Below, piece after piece: positions 1 through 8,263 of a stretch of 64,000 nt of DNA. Made by a program: the position numbers and the translations under genes. The stretch is from Actinopolyspora mortivallis DSM 44261. GTDB lineage: Bacteria; Actinomycetota; Actinomycetes; Mycobacteriales; Pseudonocardiaceae. Within the stretch, counting starts at the first letter, position 1; every line of letters starts with the position of its first letter. Under the pieces are notes generated by a model that was not told where the DNA came from, did no database searches, and saw only the letters and a program-made list of their open reading frames with translations. Location of the stretch: the NCBI RefSeq assembly GCF_000384035.1, contig NZ_KB913024.1:1914870-1978869 (forward strand). The letters are read 5' to 3'.

Positions 1-1
1 C

Positions 2-943
2 CTACGCCCCACCATCCGCCGCATCATCCCCATCAGCGCCGCCCACGTGTGGCCACCCGCCTACACCCTGGAGCCCGAGGACTCCCGCACCGCCTTCGAA
101 GCGGTCGCCGAACGACTCGGCAGCCACGTCTCCGCGCTGCGTGACCTGCCCGCCGAGGCCATACTGTCCGCCTGGCGGGAGTTCTTCGCCGGCATCCCCG
201 CCGAACACCCGGTGCGTTCGGGCCGCTGGTTCCGCGGCCCCGTCGTGGACGGAAGGTGGATGCCCGACTACGACCACCGCAGCCCCGTGCCGGACGTGCC
301 CACCATGGCCATCAACACCGACACGGAAGGTTCCTTCTACACCGTGGAGACCCTTCCCCATCCCACCGACGAGCGGGAACTGCGCGGCATGGTCGCTGAC
401 TACCTGCTCAAGGGCACCGACCGCGTGCCGGACTCCCTGCCGGAGGAGCTCGTCGAGCACTACCGCGCCGCCGCCCGCCGGCGGGGCGGGCCCACCGACC
501 CGGTGAGCCTGTACACCGAGATCTACGGGGACGGCGTGTTCCGGTACCAGATCGTCCGGCTGGCCGAACGCGCCGCGCGGGAGAGCACCGCCCCGCAGTA
601 CCTGATGCACTTCGACTACACCGTGAGCCCGCCCGCCTTCGGCAGCCCGCACGAAGCGACCTCACCGTTCCTCTTCGGCACCCACGGCACCGACCTGCAC
701 CGACGTTCCTTCGGTGACGGGCCGCTGGAACAGCAGGTGGCGGCCGAGTTCATGGACCTGGTCTCCTCCTTCGCCCACGGCGAACCCCCACACAGCGCGC
801 ACTGCCCGCGGTGGCCCGAGTTCACCCCCGACCGAGCCAGCACGCTGGTGCTGGGCGGCCGCGGCGGCCCCCGGGTCACCGAGGTCCCCAAGTACGACCA
901 GCTGCGCGTCTGGGACCGGGCGGAATGGGTGCCACGACCGTGA
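2..943 (+). CDS. Type B carboxylesterase, C-terminal part (5' end outside window)
   Basis: The reading frame is open from the window edge to TGA at 941-943 (313 residues) and corresponds to residues 212 onward of the intact paralogue at 2384-3961. The nucleophile-serine half lies outside the window. The acid residue (NTDTEGSFY) and the catalytic histidine (GSPHEATSPF) of the alpha/beta-hydrolase triad are visible. GTG at 47 is an internal valine codon, not the likely start. DNA identity to the paralogue is very high in patches, for example 1-40 against 3018-3057 and about 465-535 against 3475-3545, so this is a tandem duplicate, possibly homogenised by gene conversion. Family role: ester or amide hydrolysis; the substrate is unknown. 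It is followed after 33 bp by the flavin oxidase, probably in one operon. Confidence 0.85.
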   Translation, partial: LRPTIRRIIPISAAHVWPPAYTLEPEDSRTAFEAVAERLGSHVSALRDLPAEAILSAWREFFAGIPAEHPVRSGRWFRGPVVDGRWMPDYDHRSPVPDVPTMAINTDTEGSFYTVETLPHPTDERELRGMVADYLLKGTDRVPDSLPEELVEHYRAAARRRGGPTDPVSLYTEIYGDGVFRYQIVRLAERAARESTAPQYLMHFDYTVSPPAFGSPHEATSPFLFGTHGTDLHRRSFGDGPLEQQVAAEFMDLVSSFAHGEPPHSAHCPRWPEFTPDRASTLVLGGRGGPRVTEVPKYDQLRVWDRAEWVPRP

Positions 944-976
944 CCACCACGAACACCGAAACGAGGGGAGGAACCC

Positions 977-2368
977 GTGAGCGTCCCGTCGCTGCGAGAC
1001 GACCTGCAACCGGCGCTGTCCGGCACGGTGCTGCTGCCGGGCGAGGAGGGATACGAGCACGAGCTGGCCGGGTTCAACAGGATCTTCGAGCAACGTCCCT
1101 CGGCCGTGGTGGCGGCGGCGGACTCCGCCGACGTGCTCACCACGGTACGTCACGCCGCCGAACGGAACCTGCCGGTCGCGGTGCAGTCCACCGGCCACGG
1201 CGTCGCCGTTCCCAGCGACGGGGGAGTGCTGATCAGTACCGCGGCGATGAAAGGCGTCCACGTCGACCCCGCCGGCCGCACCGCCCGGGTCGAAGCCGGA
1301 GTCCGGTGGGGGGAGCTGCTGCGCCGGACCGCTCCCTTCGGGCTCACCGGGCTCAACGGGGCCTCGCCCTCGGTGGGAACGGTCGGCTACGTCCTCGGAG
1401 GCGGTCACGGGCCCCTCGGCCGTTCCTACGGCTACGCCGCCGACCGGGTACGCGGTATCGAACTGGTCACCGCCGACGGCACGTGGCGTCGTGCCGACCC
1501 GCAACGGAACCCGGAGCTGTTCTGGGGGATGCGCGGCGGAAAGGGCAACTTCGGTGTGGTCACCTCGATGGAGTTGGAACTGTTCGGGGTCTCCCGCGTC
1601 TACGGGGGAGGTCTGTTCCTTCCCGGAGAGTCGGCGGAGGCGGCGTTACGGAGGTGGCGCGACTGGACCCACACGGTCCCGGACGAGATGCATTCCGGCA
1701 TCGCCCTGGTGCGCTTCCCCCAACAGGCCACCGTCCCGGAACCGGTACGCGGTCGGTTCGCGGTGCATCTGCGCATCGCCTACAACGGGCCCGCCGCGGA
1801 GGGGGAACGACTGGTGCGGCCGTTGCGGGGGATCGCGCCCGCCCTGCTGGACACGGTCACCGAGATGCCCTACAGCCGGGTGGGCGAGATCCACATGGAC
1901 CCCACCGAACCCGGAGTGTACTACGAACGTTCGGCACGACTGGCCGAACTCGACGACGCCGCCCTGTCGGCCGTGCTCGAGCTGGTGGGACCGGACGGTG
2001 ACTGTCCTCTTCCGGCGGTGGAACTGCGTCACCTCGGTGGTGCCCTGCGGCGTCCGCCCGCCCATCCCAACGCGGTGCCCTACCGCGAGGCCGCCTACAC
2101 GGTGTTCTCCGGTGTGCCGGTGGCACCGCACCAGCGGGCCGAAATCGCCCGACACCAACAGCGTCTGATCGAGGCGGTGGAGCCCTGGCGGGTCGGCGGG
2201 CCGTTTCTCAGCTTCATCAGTGCCAGGGAGAACGATCCCGACCTCGTCCGCTCCGCCTACGAGCCGGACACCCACGAGCGTCTGACCGCGTTGAAACGCT
2301 CCTACGACCCGGACAACCTGTTCCGTTTCAACCACAACATCCCCCCGTCCGAGGCGCGGGCGGCGTGA
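977..2368 (+). CDS. FAD-linked oxidase, BBE / PCMH family
   Basis: A 463-residue flavoprotein oxidase. The PCMH-type FAD domain is N-terminal, and a short berberine-bridge (BBE) motif ending in NHNIPP is at the C terminus. His74 in the QSTGHGVA motif aligns with the histidine that carries 8-alpha-linked FAD. The cysteine of bicovalent relatives is replaced (NGASPSVG), so only monocovalent flavin is expected. The GTG start at 977 has a GGGGAGG Shine-Dalgarno just upstream. Family members do oxidative cyclisation, alcohol oxidation or dehydrogenation in secondary metabolism. It sits between two duplicated carboxylesterases with gaps of 33 and 15 bp, so the three are probably co-transcribed. The substrate cannot be read from the sequence. 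Confidence 0.85.
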   Translation: MSVPSLRDDLQPALSGTVLLPGEEGYEHELAGFNRIFEQRPSAVVAAADSADVLTTVRHAAERNLPVAVQSTGHGVAVPSDGGVLISTAAMKGVHVDPAGRTARVEAGVRWGELLRRTAPFGLTGLNGASPSVGTVGYVLGGGHGPLGRSYGYAADRVRGIELVTADGTWRRADPQRNPELFWGMRGGKGNFGVVTSMELELFGVSRVYGGGLFLPGESAEAALRRWRDWTHTVPDEMHSGIALVRFPQQATVPEPVRGRFAVHLRIAYNGPAAEGERLVRPLRGIAPALLDTVTEMPYSRVGEIHMDPTEPGVYYERSARLAELDDAALSAVLELVGPDGDCPLPAVELRHLGGALRRPPAHPNAVPYREAAYTVFSGVPVAPHQRAEIARHQQRLIEAVEPWRVGGPFLSFISARENDPDLVRSAYEPDTHERLTALKRSYDPDNLFRFNHNIPPSEARAA

Positions 2369-2383
2369 AAGGACCTTCGGACC

Positions 2384-3961
2384 ATGGCAGTGGAAACCTC
2401 CGGAGCGGGGGCCGTCGACTCCCCCACGGCCCCCGACGAGAACGTCGTGACCAGAGTGCGGCAGGGACGACTGCGGGGCGACAGTGAGCAGGGCGCCCTG
2501 GTCTTCCGGGGCGTGCCCTACGCGAGCCCCCCGGTGGGGCCGCTGCGCTTCGCCGCCCCCCGGCCCCCCGAGCCCTGGTCCGGAACCCGGCGGGCCACCG
2601 AGTTCGGCCCCCCGTTCGTCCAGCCGATCATGCCCGGCTCCGAGGACGCGTTGTACGCCAACGTGTGGACGCCGGGGTTGGGGGGGCGGCGTCCGGTGTT
2701 CGTCTACATCCACGGCGGGGAGTGGCGGTTGAACACCGCCACCGATCCCACCTACGACGGTGCTCGGTTGGCGGTGCGGGGTCAGATGGTGGTGGTGACG
2801 TTCAACTACCGGCTGGGCCCTTTCGGGTTCGGTCTGCACGAGCAGCTGGCCGACTCCACCGGCGGCTGCTCCAACTGGGGACTGCAGGACCAGGCCGCCC
2901 TGATCGAGTGGGTCCGCGACAACATCGCCGCCTTCGGCGGCGACCCGGACAACATCACCGTCTGCGGCACCTCCGCCGGCGGCTCCAGCGCCTGGCAACT
3001 GGCCCGATTACCCCACCTACGCCCCACCATCCGCCGCATCATCCCCATCAGCGCCGGGCACATATGGTCGCCGCCCTACACTCTGGAGCCCGAGGACTCC
3101 CGCACCGCCTTCGAGGAGGTGGCCGCACAGCTGGGGGTCACGGTGGCGGGGCTGCGTGACCTGCCCGCCGAGGAGGTCTCCCGCGCCTGGGAGGGCTGTT
3201 TCGAGGGGCCTCCGGAGCGTCGGGTAGTGGGCAGTGGTCGTATCTACCGGGGCCCGGTCGTGGACGGGCACACGGTGTTCGGTTTCGACGCCAGTGATCC
3301 CGTGCCGGACGTGCCGATCATGGCGATCAACACCCACACCGAGGGCTCGTTCTTCACCCGGTTCACCGCACCGTCCCCACAGGACGACCACGAGCTCGCG
3401 GGGATGGTCGGTTCGCTGCTGCGGCTGGCCTCCGACGGGGTCGGGCGGGATCTGGTGGACGACGTCGTCGAGCACTACCGCGCCGCCGCCCGCCGGCGGG
3501 GCGAGCCCACCGACCCGCTGAGCCTGTACACCGAGATCTACGGGGACAGCCTGCTGCGCCACCAGATCGTCCGGCTGGCCGAACGGGCGGCCGCGGAGAA
3601 CGACTCCGCCGTCTACCACATGGACTTCGCCTTTCCCGCCCGTGCGCCCCACTTCGGCACTCCGCACGAGGCCACGGCTCCCTTCCTGTTCGGCACGTGC
3701 GCCGTGGCGGGGAACGCGGAGGTCTTCGGTGACGGACCACGCCAGCGGCTGGTCTCCGACATCTTCGTGGACCTGGTGTCCTCGTTCGCCCACCGGGACG
3801 TGCCCAGCAGCTCTCTCGCTCCGCGCTGGCCGGGGTTCTCCCCGCACCGGGAGAGCACGATGCTGCTCGGGGGGGATGATCCGGCCCGGGTCACCGCGGT
3901 GCCCAAGTACGAGGTGCTGCGGTTCTGGGACCGGATCGGGTGGGGACCGCCGCGTCCGTGA
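2384..3961 (+). CDS. Type B carboxylesterase
   Basis: A 525-residue alpha/beta hydrolase of the COesterase family. The N-terminal motif FRGVPYASPPVG, the oxyanion-hole motif HGGEW, Ser197 in CGTSAGG, Glu320 in NTHTEGSF and His428 in GTPHEATAPF supply the complete catalytic set. There is no signal peptide, so a cytoplasmic location is likely. ATG at 2384 follows GAAAGGA, 15 bp after the flavin oxidase stop. It is the intact paralogue of the truncated gene at the left edge. Genes of this family in biosynthetic loci usually hydrolyse or transfer acyl groups on the product; here that is inference. A strong hairpin terminator follows directly. Confidence 0.88.
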   Translation: MAVETSGAGAVDSPTAPDENVVTRVRQGRLRGDSEQGALVFRGVPYASPPVGPLRFAAPRPPEPWSGTRRATEFGPPFVQPIMPGSEDALYANVWTPGLGGRRPVFVYIHGGEWRLNTATDPTYDGARLAVRGQMVVVTFNYRLGPFGFGLHEQLADSTGGCSNWGLQDQAALIEWVRDNIAAFGGDPDNITVCGTSAGGSSAWQLARLPHLRPTIRRIIPISAGHIWSPPYTLEPEDSRTAFEEVAAQLGVTVAGLRDLPAEEVSRAWEGCFEGPPERRVVGSGRIYRGPVVDGHTVFGFDASDPVPDVPIMAINTHTEGSFFTRFTAPSPQDDHELAGMVGSLLRLASDGVGRDLVDDVVEHYRAAARRRGEPTDPLSLYTEIYGDSLLRHQIVRLAERAAAENDSAVYHMDFAFPARAPHFGTPHEATAPFLFGTCAVAGNAEVFGDGPRQRLVSDIFVDLVSSFAHRDVPSSSLAPRWPGFSPHRESTMLLGGDDPARVTAVPKYEVLRFWDRIGWGPPRP

Positions 3962-3978
3962 CCGCCGCCGTCCGGTTC

Positions 3979-4006
3979 GGGCCCGCGCCGTGGCGCGGGC
4001 CCTTTT
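3979..4006 (+). terminator. Rho-independent terminator of the esterase operon
   Basis: A perfect 10-bp GC stem (3979-3988 with 3993-4002) has a 4-nt loop and is followed by TTTT, 17 bp after the esterase stop codon. Confidence 0.85.
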
Positions 4007-4030
4007 CGTGCCTCCCACACCCCAGATTTA

Positions 4031-4046
4031 AAGACCATACGGTCTT
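4031..4046. promoter_or_regulatory. Palindrome aagacc-4-ggtctt, possible operator
   Basis: A perfect 6-4-6 inverted repeat, followed by a run of T. It lies in the about 385-bp stretch between the esterase terminator and the transposase-like gene. The form GACC-N4-GGTC resembles operators of TetR-family regulators, but no such regulator is in the window. It could equally be a weak second terminator. The rest of 4047-4389 holds an unusually AT-rich patch near 4205-4235 and no recognisable gene. Confidence 0.35.
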
Positions 4047-4389
4047 GTTTTTGGGTGGAGTAGCCCACCGGCACCGGCAACCATCCTCCACCGTCGACAA
4101 GGCGGGAGAGTGTTTCCGCCGCGCACGAGCTCATTCTCCAGCAGGGTGTTCCCAGCAGACGTGAAGCTTTGTCCATCCGGAGGGGACGTCCGCCAACCCC
4201 GGATTGTCAAAACCGCTCAGTTGGTTTTATTGTTTGTGTGTCGAACCCTCGACTCCGCATCGAAGGGGGACGTACGTCGAGGCGCCAGCACTTGGGGGGA
4301 ACAGCTCTGGGACGGCGAACCGGCGCTGGGGGCGGACCTTTCCTCCCACGCTCTCCGGCCCGGACCTCTCACGAAGGACGGGAGCACCG

Positions 4390-5580
4390 ATGCCTCAACT
4401 GGATCAGACAAGAACGACCGAGTACGCCGTGGCCGACAGGTTATGCGTGCGCAGAACACTCGCGGAGCTGTGCGCGACACTGTTCGCGTGCCTGCCCAGA
4501 GCGGACCAACGGCGCAAGGGCGAACAGTATCTGACAGGGCTGCTGCGGACTCCCGGCAAGAAGTCGGTCCGCAACATTTCGGCCTTCCTGGGGGAGGAGG
4601 TCAACGAACAAAGCCTGCACCACTTCGTCAACGACTCCACCTGGGACTGGACCCCCATGTGGGACACGCTCGGGCGCTACCTCGCCAGCCACTCGCCCCC
4701 CAGGGCCTGGGTGGCACGCACCATGATCATCCCCAAGTCCGGGGAACACTCCGTCGGAGTCACCAGGCTGTTCTGCTCCGAACGCGGTCAGGCACTCAAC
4801 GCCCAGCAGGCCGTCGGCATCTGGGGAGTCGCCACCGACACGGCCACGCCGGTGAACTGGCGACTGCATCTGCCGGGCTCCTGGATCGAGGACAGCACGA
4901 AGAGGAACCGCGCCTCGATCCCCCCGGACACGGTCGCCGGATCCCTGGCCGACTCGGTGGTCCGGGCCTACCGGGACACCCCGGCCCGGCACCACGTGCC
5001 CGGACGCCCCCTCGTGGTCGACGCCCGCCGGATGGACACCGGCGAACTCGTCGGCAAGCTGCACCGGGACAGGGTTCCCCAGATGTCCCGCATCAACGAG
5101 GACACCCGCCTCGTCCCGGCCGACCCCGCCCTGCCCGGCTGGAGTGAGGAGCCGGTCCACGCGGCACGGATCCTGCAGTCGGTCCGCAACCAGCGCACTC
5201 GGGTCACCCCCGTGCGCCCGAACACCTCGGAGACCGTCGAACTCGCCACGACGGTACGGGTCCGACTGCCGAAGCCGGCCGGTTCGGCACGGCGCGGTCG
5301 ACCGGGCGGGGAGTTCGTGCTGTTCGGACTCGGCCGCAACGGGGCGCACTGGCCCGAACAGCTGTGGCTGACCGACATGACCACCGCCCACCCGACGGCG
5401 CTGCTGCGACTGTCCCGTCTCGACCAAGCGGTGGCCCGGCACGGTGTACGCCGGATCGAACACATGGGCATCCGGGACTTCGTCGGGCGCTCGTTCGCGG
5501 GATGGCACCGACACGCCACCCTGGTCTCGGCGGCCCACACCGCCGTGGAACTGGCCGAACGCGACGTCGCACACCACTGA
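4390..5580 (+). CDS. IS701-type transposase relative lacking the first catalytic aspartates
   Basis: A 396-residue protein of the IS701 / DDE superfamily, recognised from QRRKGEQYLTGLL, SLHHFVNDSTWDW, IPKSGEHSVGV and PVNWRLHLP. In active IS701 enzymes the segment before the PK-G-HSVGV motif reads DDTG-IP; here it reads RTMIIP, so the first catalytic acid pair is gone. A second acid (VVDARRMD) remains. No flanking terminal inverted repeats or target duplications are apparent. ATG at 4390 is chosen because it has a GGACGGGAG ribosome site and homology begins there; the frame is open from 4204. Such degenerate copies occur in actinomycete biosynthetic clusters, so domestication is plausible but unproven. 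Confidence 0.75.
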   Translation: MPQLDQTRTTEYAVADRLCVRRTLAELCATLFACLPRADQRRKGEQYLTGLLRTPGKKSVRNISAFLGEEVNEQSLHHFVNDSTWDWTPMWDTLGRYLASHSPPRAWVARTMIIPKSGEHSVGVTRLFCSERGQALNAQQAVGIWGVATDTATPVNWRLHLPGSWIEDSTKRNRASIPPDTVAGSLADSVVRAYRDTPARHHVPGRPLVVDARRMDTGELVGKLHRDRVPQMSRINEDTRLVPADPALPGWSEEPVHAARILQSVRNQRTRVTPVRPNTSETVELATTVRVRLPKPAGSARRGRPGGEFVLFGLGRNGAHWPEQLWLTDMTTAHPTALLRLSRLDQAVARHGVRRIEHMGIRDFVGRSFAGWHRHATLVSAAHTAVELAERDVAHH

Positions 5581-5777
5581 CCACCACACAAGAACAAAAT
5601 CGCCCAGCGGGAGCGGCAACAATTCCACATCCCCGTGGTGACAGATTCCTTTCCGCGAAATTGACCCCCACCCCACTGGGAAGAAACGATCGAATCCTGT
5701 CCCGCCTCCCCACGACCACAACAATCTCGTCGACTTTCCCGAAAAAGATTTTCCGTCACGCCACACGGAGGACAACC

Positions 5778-6875
5778 ATGTCGCTTTCTCCGCCCGTTCT
5801 GGACCTTCCCTTCGACACCGTTCCCGACTCGGGTGAGTTCCTGTCCGCCGCGATGCGCTGGCACTTCTCCCCGGAGACGGGGTCTGCGTTCTGGTTACGC
5901 AAACTCGACGAACTCGACTTCGACCCGATCACGGAAATACGCGACACCGAGGACCTGACGAAGTTTCCCGACGTCTCCTCGGAACTGCGGGACGTGCGGG
6001 TGGAAGAACTGATCCCACGCGGATACGGCAACCGCCCCGACGTCGTCGGAGTGTACGAGAGCGGCGGCACCACCGGGGCCCCGAAGAGGATCGTGCTGCT
6101 ACGGGACTGGTTGGACCGGCTGCTGGGCTGGAGCAGCGCCCAGCTCGACGCCCACGGGGTACCCCACGGGCTGAACTGGCTGTGCGTCACCCCCACCGGC
6201 CCCCACATGATCGGCGACGTCATCAAACACCAGACCGCCTACCGCGGTGGGCACACCTTCACCCTCGACCTCGACTCCCGCTGGGTCAAAAGGCTAATCG
6301 GCGACGGCAGGGCCGCCGAGGCCGACGCCTACGCCGAACACATCGTCGACCAGGTCAGACACGCCCTGCGCACCCAGGACATCGGGGTACTGATGATCAC
6401 CCCACCCATGCTGGAACGCCTGGCCCGTGACGACGAGCTCGTCGACCTGGTCAACCACAAGGTCCGGGCCATCAACTGGGCCGGAACCCAGATGGATCCC
6501 GACACCCGACACCTCTACCGCACCGAGATCTTCCCGCGGACGATCCTCTACAGCGGCTTCGGCAGCACCATGATCCTCGGCAACGCCAGCGAACGCCCCG
6601 GCCTGTCCGACGAGGACCCCTGCGTGTACGACCCCTTCGCGCCGTACATGAGCTTCCGCGTGATCGACCCCGACACCGGCAAGCCGGTGGGCTACGGGGA
6701 ACGCGGTCAGGTGGTGATGAGTCACGTCAGCAAGAGTCTGCTGCTGCCGAACATCCTGGAACGCGACCTCGCCACCCGGATCGAACCGCCCCGGGGCACC
6801 GACAGCGACTCGGTCGCCGACATCGCCCCGGTGCAGCAGTTCGACAACGAAGGCGTCATCGAGGGAGTCTACTGA
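5778..6875 (+). CDS. Short ANL adenylating enzyme, EhpF / LuxE-like acid activator
   Basis: A 365-residue adenylate-forming enzyme. The nucleotide loop ESGGTTGAPK is at about residue 94, and GFGSTMILGNASE matches the adenine-site region. It is much shorter than standard ANL ligases (about 500 or more residues) and lacks a typical full C-terminal subdomain, as does EhpF of griseoluteic acid biosynthesis. By family analogy it activates an aromatic carboxylate as the acyl-adenylate for the reductase encoded next. ATG 5778 follows ACGGAGGACA. Its stop codon overlaps the next start by one base (TGATG), so translation is coupled. The frame is open upstream to 5364, but that part overlaps the transposase-like gene and is not supported. 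The substrate is unknown. Confidence 0.75.
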   Translation: MSLSPPVLDLPFDTVPDSGEFLSAAMRWHFSPETGSAFWLRKLDELDFDPITEIRDTEDLTKFPDVSSELRDVRVEELIPRGYGNRPDVVGVYESGGTTGAPKRIVLLRDWLDRLLGWSSAQLDAHGVPHGLNWLCVTPTGPHMIGDVIKHQTAYRGGHTFTLDLDSRWVKRLIGDGRAAEADAYAEHIVDQVRHALRTQDIGVLMITPPMLERLARDDELVDLVNHKVRAINWAGTQMDPDTRHLYRTEIFPRTILYSGFGSTMILGNASERPGLSDEDPCVYDPFAPYMSFRVIDPDTGKPVGYGERGQVVMSHVSKSLLLPNILERDLATRIEPPRGTDSDSVADIAPVQQFDNEGVIEGVY

Positions 6876-8251
6876 TGCCCACCGAACCGATCACCCTGGA
6901 CGCGCTCGGCCCCGCGGGGGAGTACCGCACCAAACAGCGTCTCCGGGTCGACTACCTCACCGGCGGCACCGCGGCCGAGCTCAGCATCGTCCCCAAGGTG
7001 TACGTGAGCCGTGCCATGGCCGCGCTGCACAAGGCAACCAGCCTGCCCGAACAGGAACGTCTGGCGGCGCTGGCCAAAGCCGGGGAGATCTTCGTCAACG
7101 AGACCATCGCAGGGCTGTCCTTCTCCGAGTACGAACACACCGTCACCCGCACCTCGGGCGTGCCGATCTCGGTGGTGCGGCAGGCCACCGCCGCCATCGC
7201 GGAGTCCGCCGCCTCCGTGGCCGACACCGCCCCGCTGGCCCGCCCACAGGGGGCGGTCGGCAGCTGGCGTGACTCCCGCACACGCGGTGGGCGGGCGATC
7301 TGGACCCGCCGGGGCGACGTGTTCGCCGTACACGCCGCGGGCAACCACCCCGGCCCCCACTCACTGTGGCTGGAGGCGCTGGCCCTGGGCTACCGCGTCG
7401 CGATCCGCCCTTCACGGCGGGAACCGTTCACCCCACACCGGCTGGTGACCGCGCTGCGGGCCGCCGGCTTCGGCAACGACCAGGTCGTGCTGCTGCCCAC
7501 CGAGTACGACGCCGCCGACGAGATCCTGCGCAGAGCCGACCTGGGCATGGTCTACGGAGGAGACGACGTGGTCCGCAAGTACGGCGGGGACACCACGATC
7601 CTGCCGCAGGGCCCGGGACGCTCCAAGATCCTGGTCACCGCGGACTCGGACTGGCGGCAGCACCTGGACACCATCGTCGACTCCATCAGCGACCAGGGAG
7701 GGGTGGCCTGCATCAACGCCACCGCCGTGCTCGTCGAGGGCGATCCGGCCCCCCTGGCCGAAGCTCTCGCCGAACGGCTCGCGGCGATACCGAGTCTGCC
7801 CGTCGACGACGAGAGGGCGATCCTGTCGGCCCACCCACCCTCCACCGCCCAGGCCATGCAGGAGTACCTGGCTGCCCAGGCACGGGAAAGCACGGCCTGG
7901 CTCGGCGGTGAGGGGATCGTCGAACATCTCGACGACGGCACCGCCGTGCTACGCCCGGCCGTGCACCAGCTCGACCGTGCCGACGCCCCGCAGGCGGGCA
8001 TCGAACTGCCCTTCCCCTGCGTGTGGGTGGCCCCCTGGAACCGCCAGGACGGCACGGCCCCGCTGCGCGAGAGCCTGGTGCTGACCGCGATCACCGGGGA
8101 CGACCAGCTCGTCGACGAGCTGGTCGCCGAGCCCACTGTGAGCAATGTCTATCTCGGCGACTACCCCACACACTGGATCCGCCCGGGCATTCCCCACGAC
8201 AGTTACCTCGGGGAGTTCCTGATGCGGACGAAGGCAGTCGCCCGCGCGTGA
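6875..8251 (+). CDS. Acyl reductase, aldehyde-dehydrogenase fold (LuxC / EhpG-like)
   Basis: A 458-residue ALDH-superfamily protein of the LuxC type. Cys279 in GGVACINATAV is the expected thioester nucleophile, and AAGNHPGPHSLWLEALALG matches the N-terminal nucleotide-binding region. LuxC/EhpG-type enzymes reduce an activated carboxylate to the aldehyde with NAD(P)H; the adenylating partner is encoded immediately upstream with a one-base overlap. Together they would form an acid-to-aldehyde reduction pair. The next gene begins 12 bp downstream. The reaction is inferred from family and pairing; the substrate is not known. Confidence 0.75.
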   Translation: MPTEPITLDALGPAGEYRTKQRLRVDYLTGGTAAELSIVPKVYVSRAMAALHKATSLPEQERLAALAKAGEIFVNETIAGLSFSEYEHTVTRTSGVPISVVRQATAAIAESAASVADTAPLARPQGAVGSWRDSRTRGGRAIWTRRGDVFAVHAAGNHPGPHSLWLEALALGYRVAIRPSRREPFTPHRLVTALRAAGFGNDQVVLLPTEYDAADEILRRADLGMVYGGDDVVRKYGGDTTILPQGPGRSKILVTADSDWRQHLDTIVDSISDQGGVACINATAVLVEGDPAPLAEALAERLAAIPSLPVDDERAILSAHPPSTAQAMQEYLAAQARESTAWLGGEGIVEHLDDGTAVLRPAVHQLDRADAPQAGIELPFPCVWVAPWNRQDGTAPLRESLVLTAITGDDQLVDELVAEPTVSNVYLGDYPTHWIRPGIPHDSYLGEFLMRTKAVARA

Positions 8252-8263
8252 AGAGGAGACGTC

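Noticed and set aside
4204-4389. Upstream part of the transposase-like frame
   Set aside because: No similarity and no ribosome site; ATG 4390 has a good site and coincides with the start of homology.
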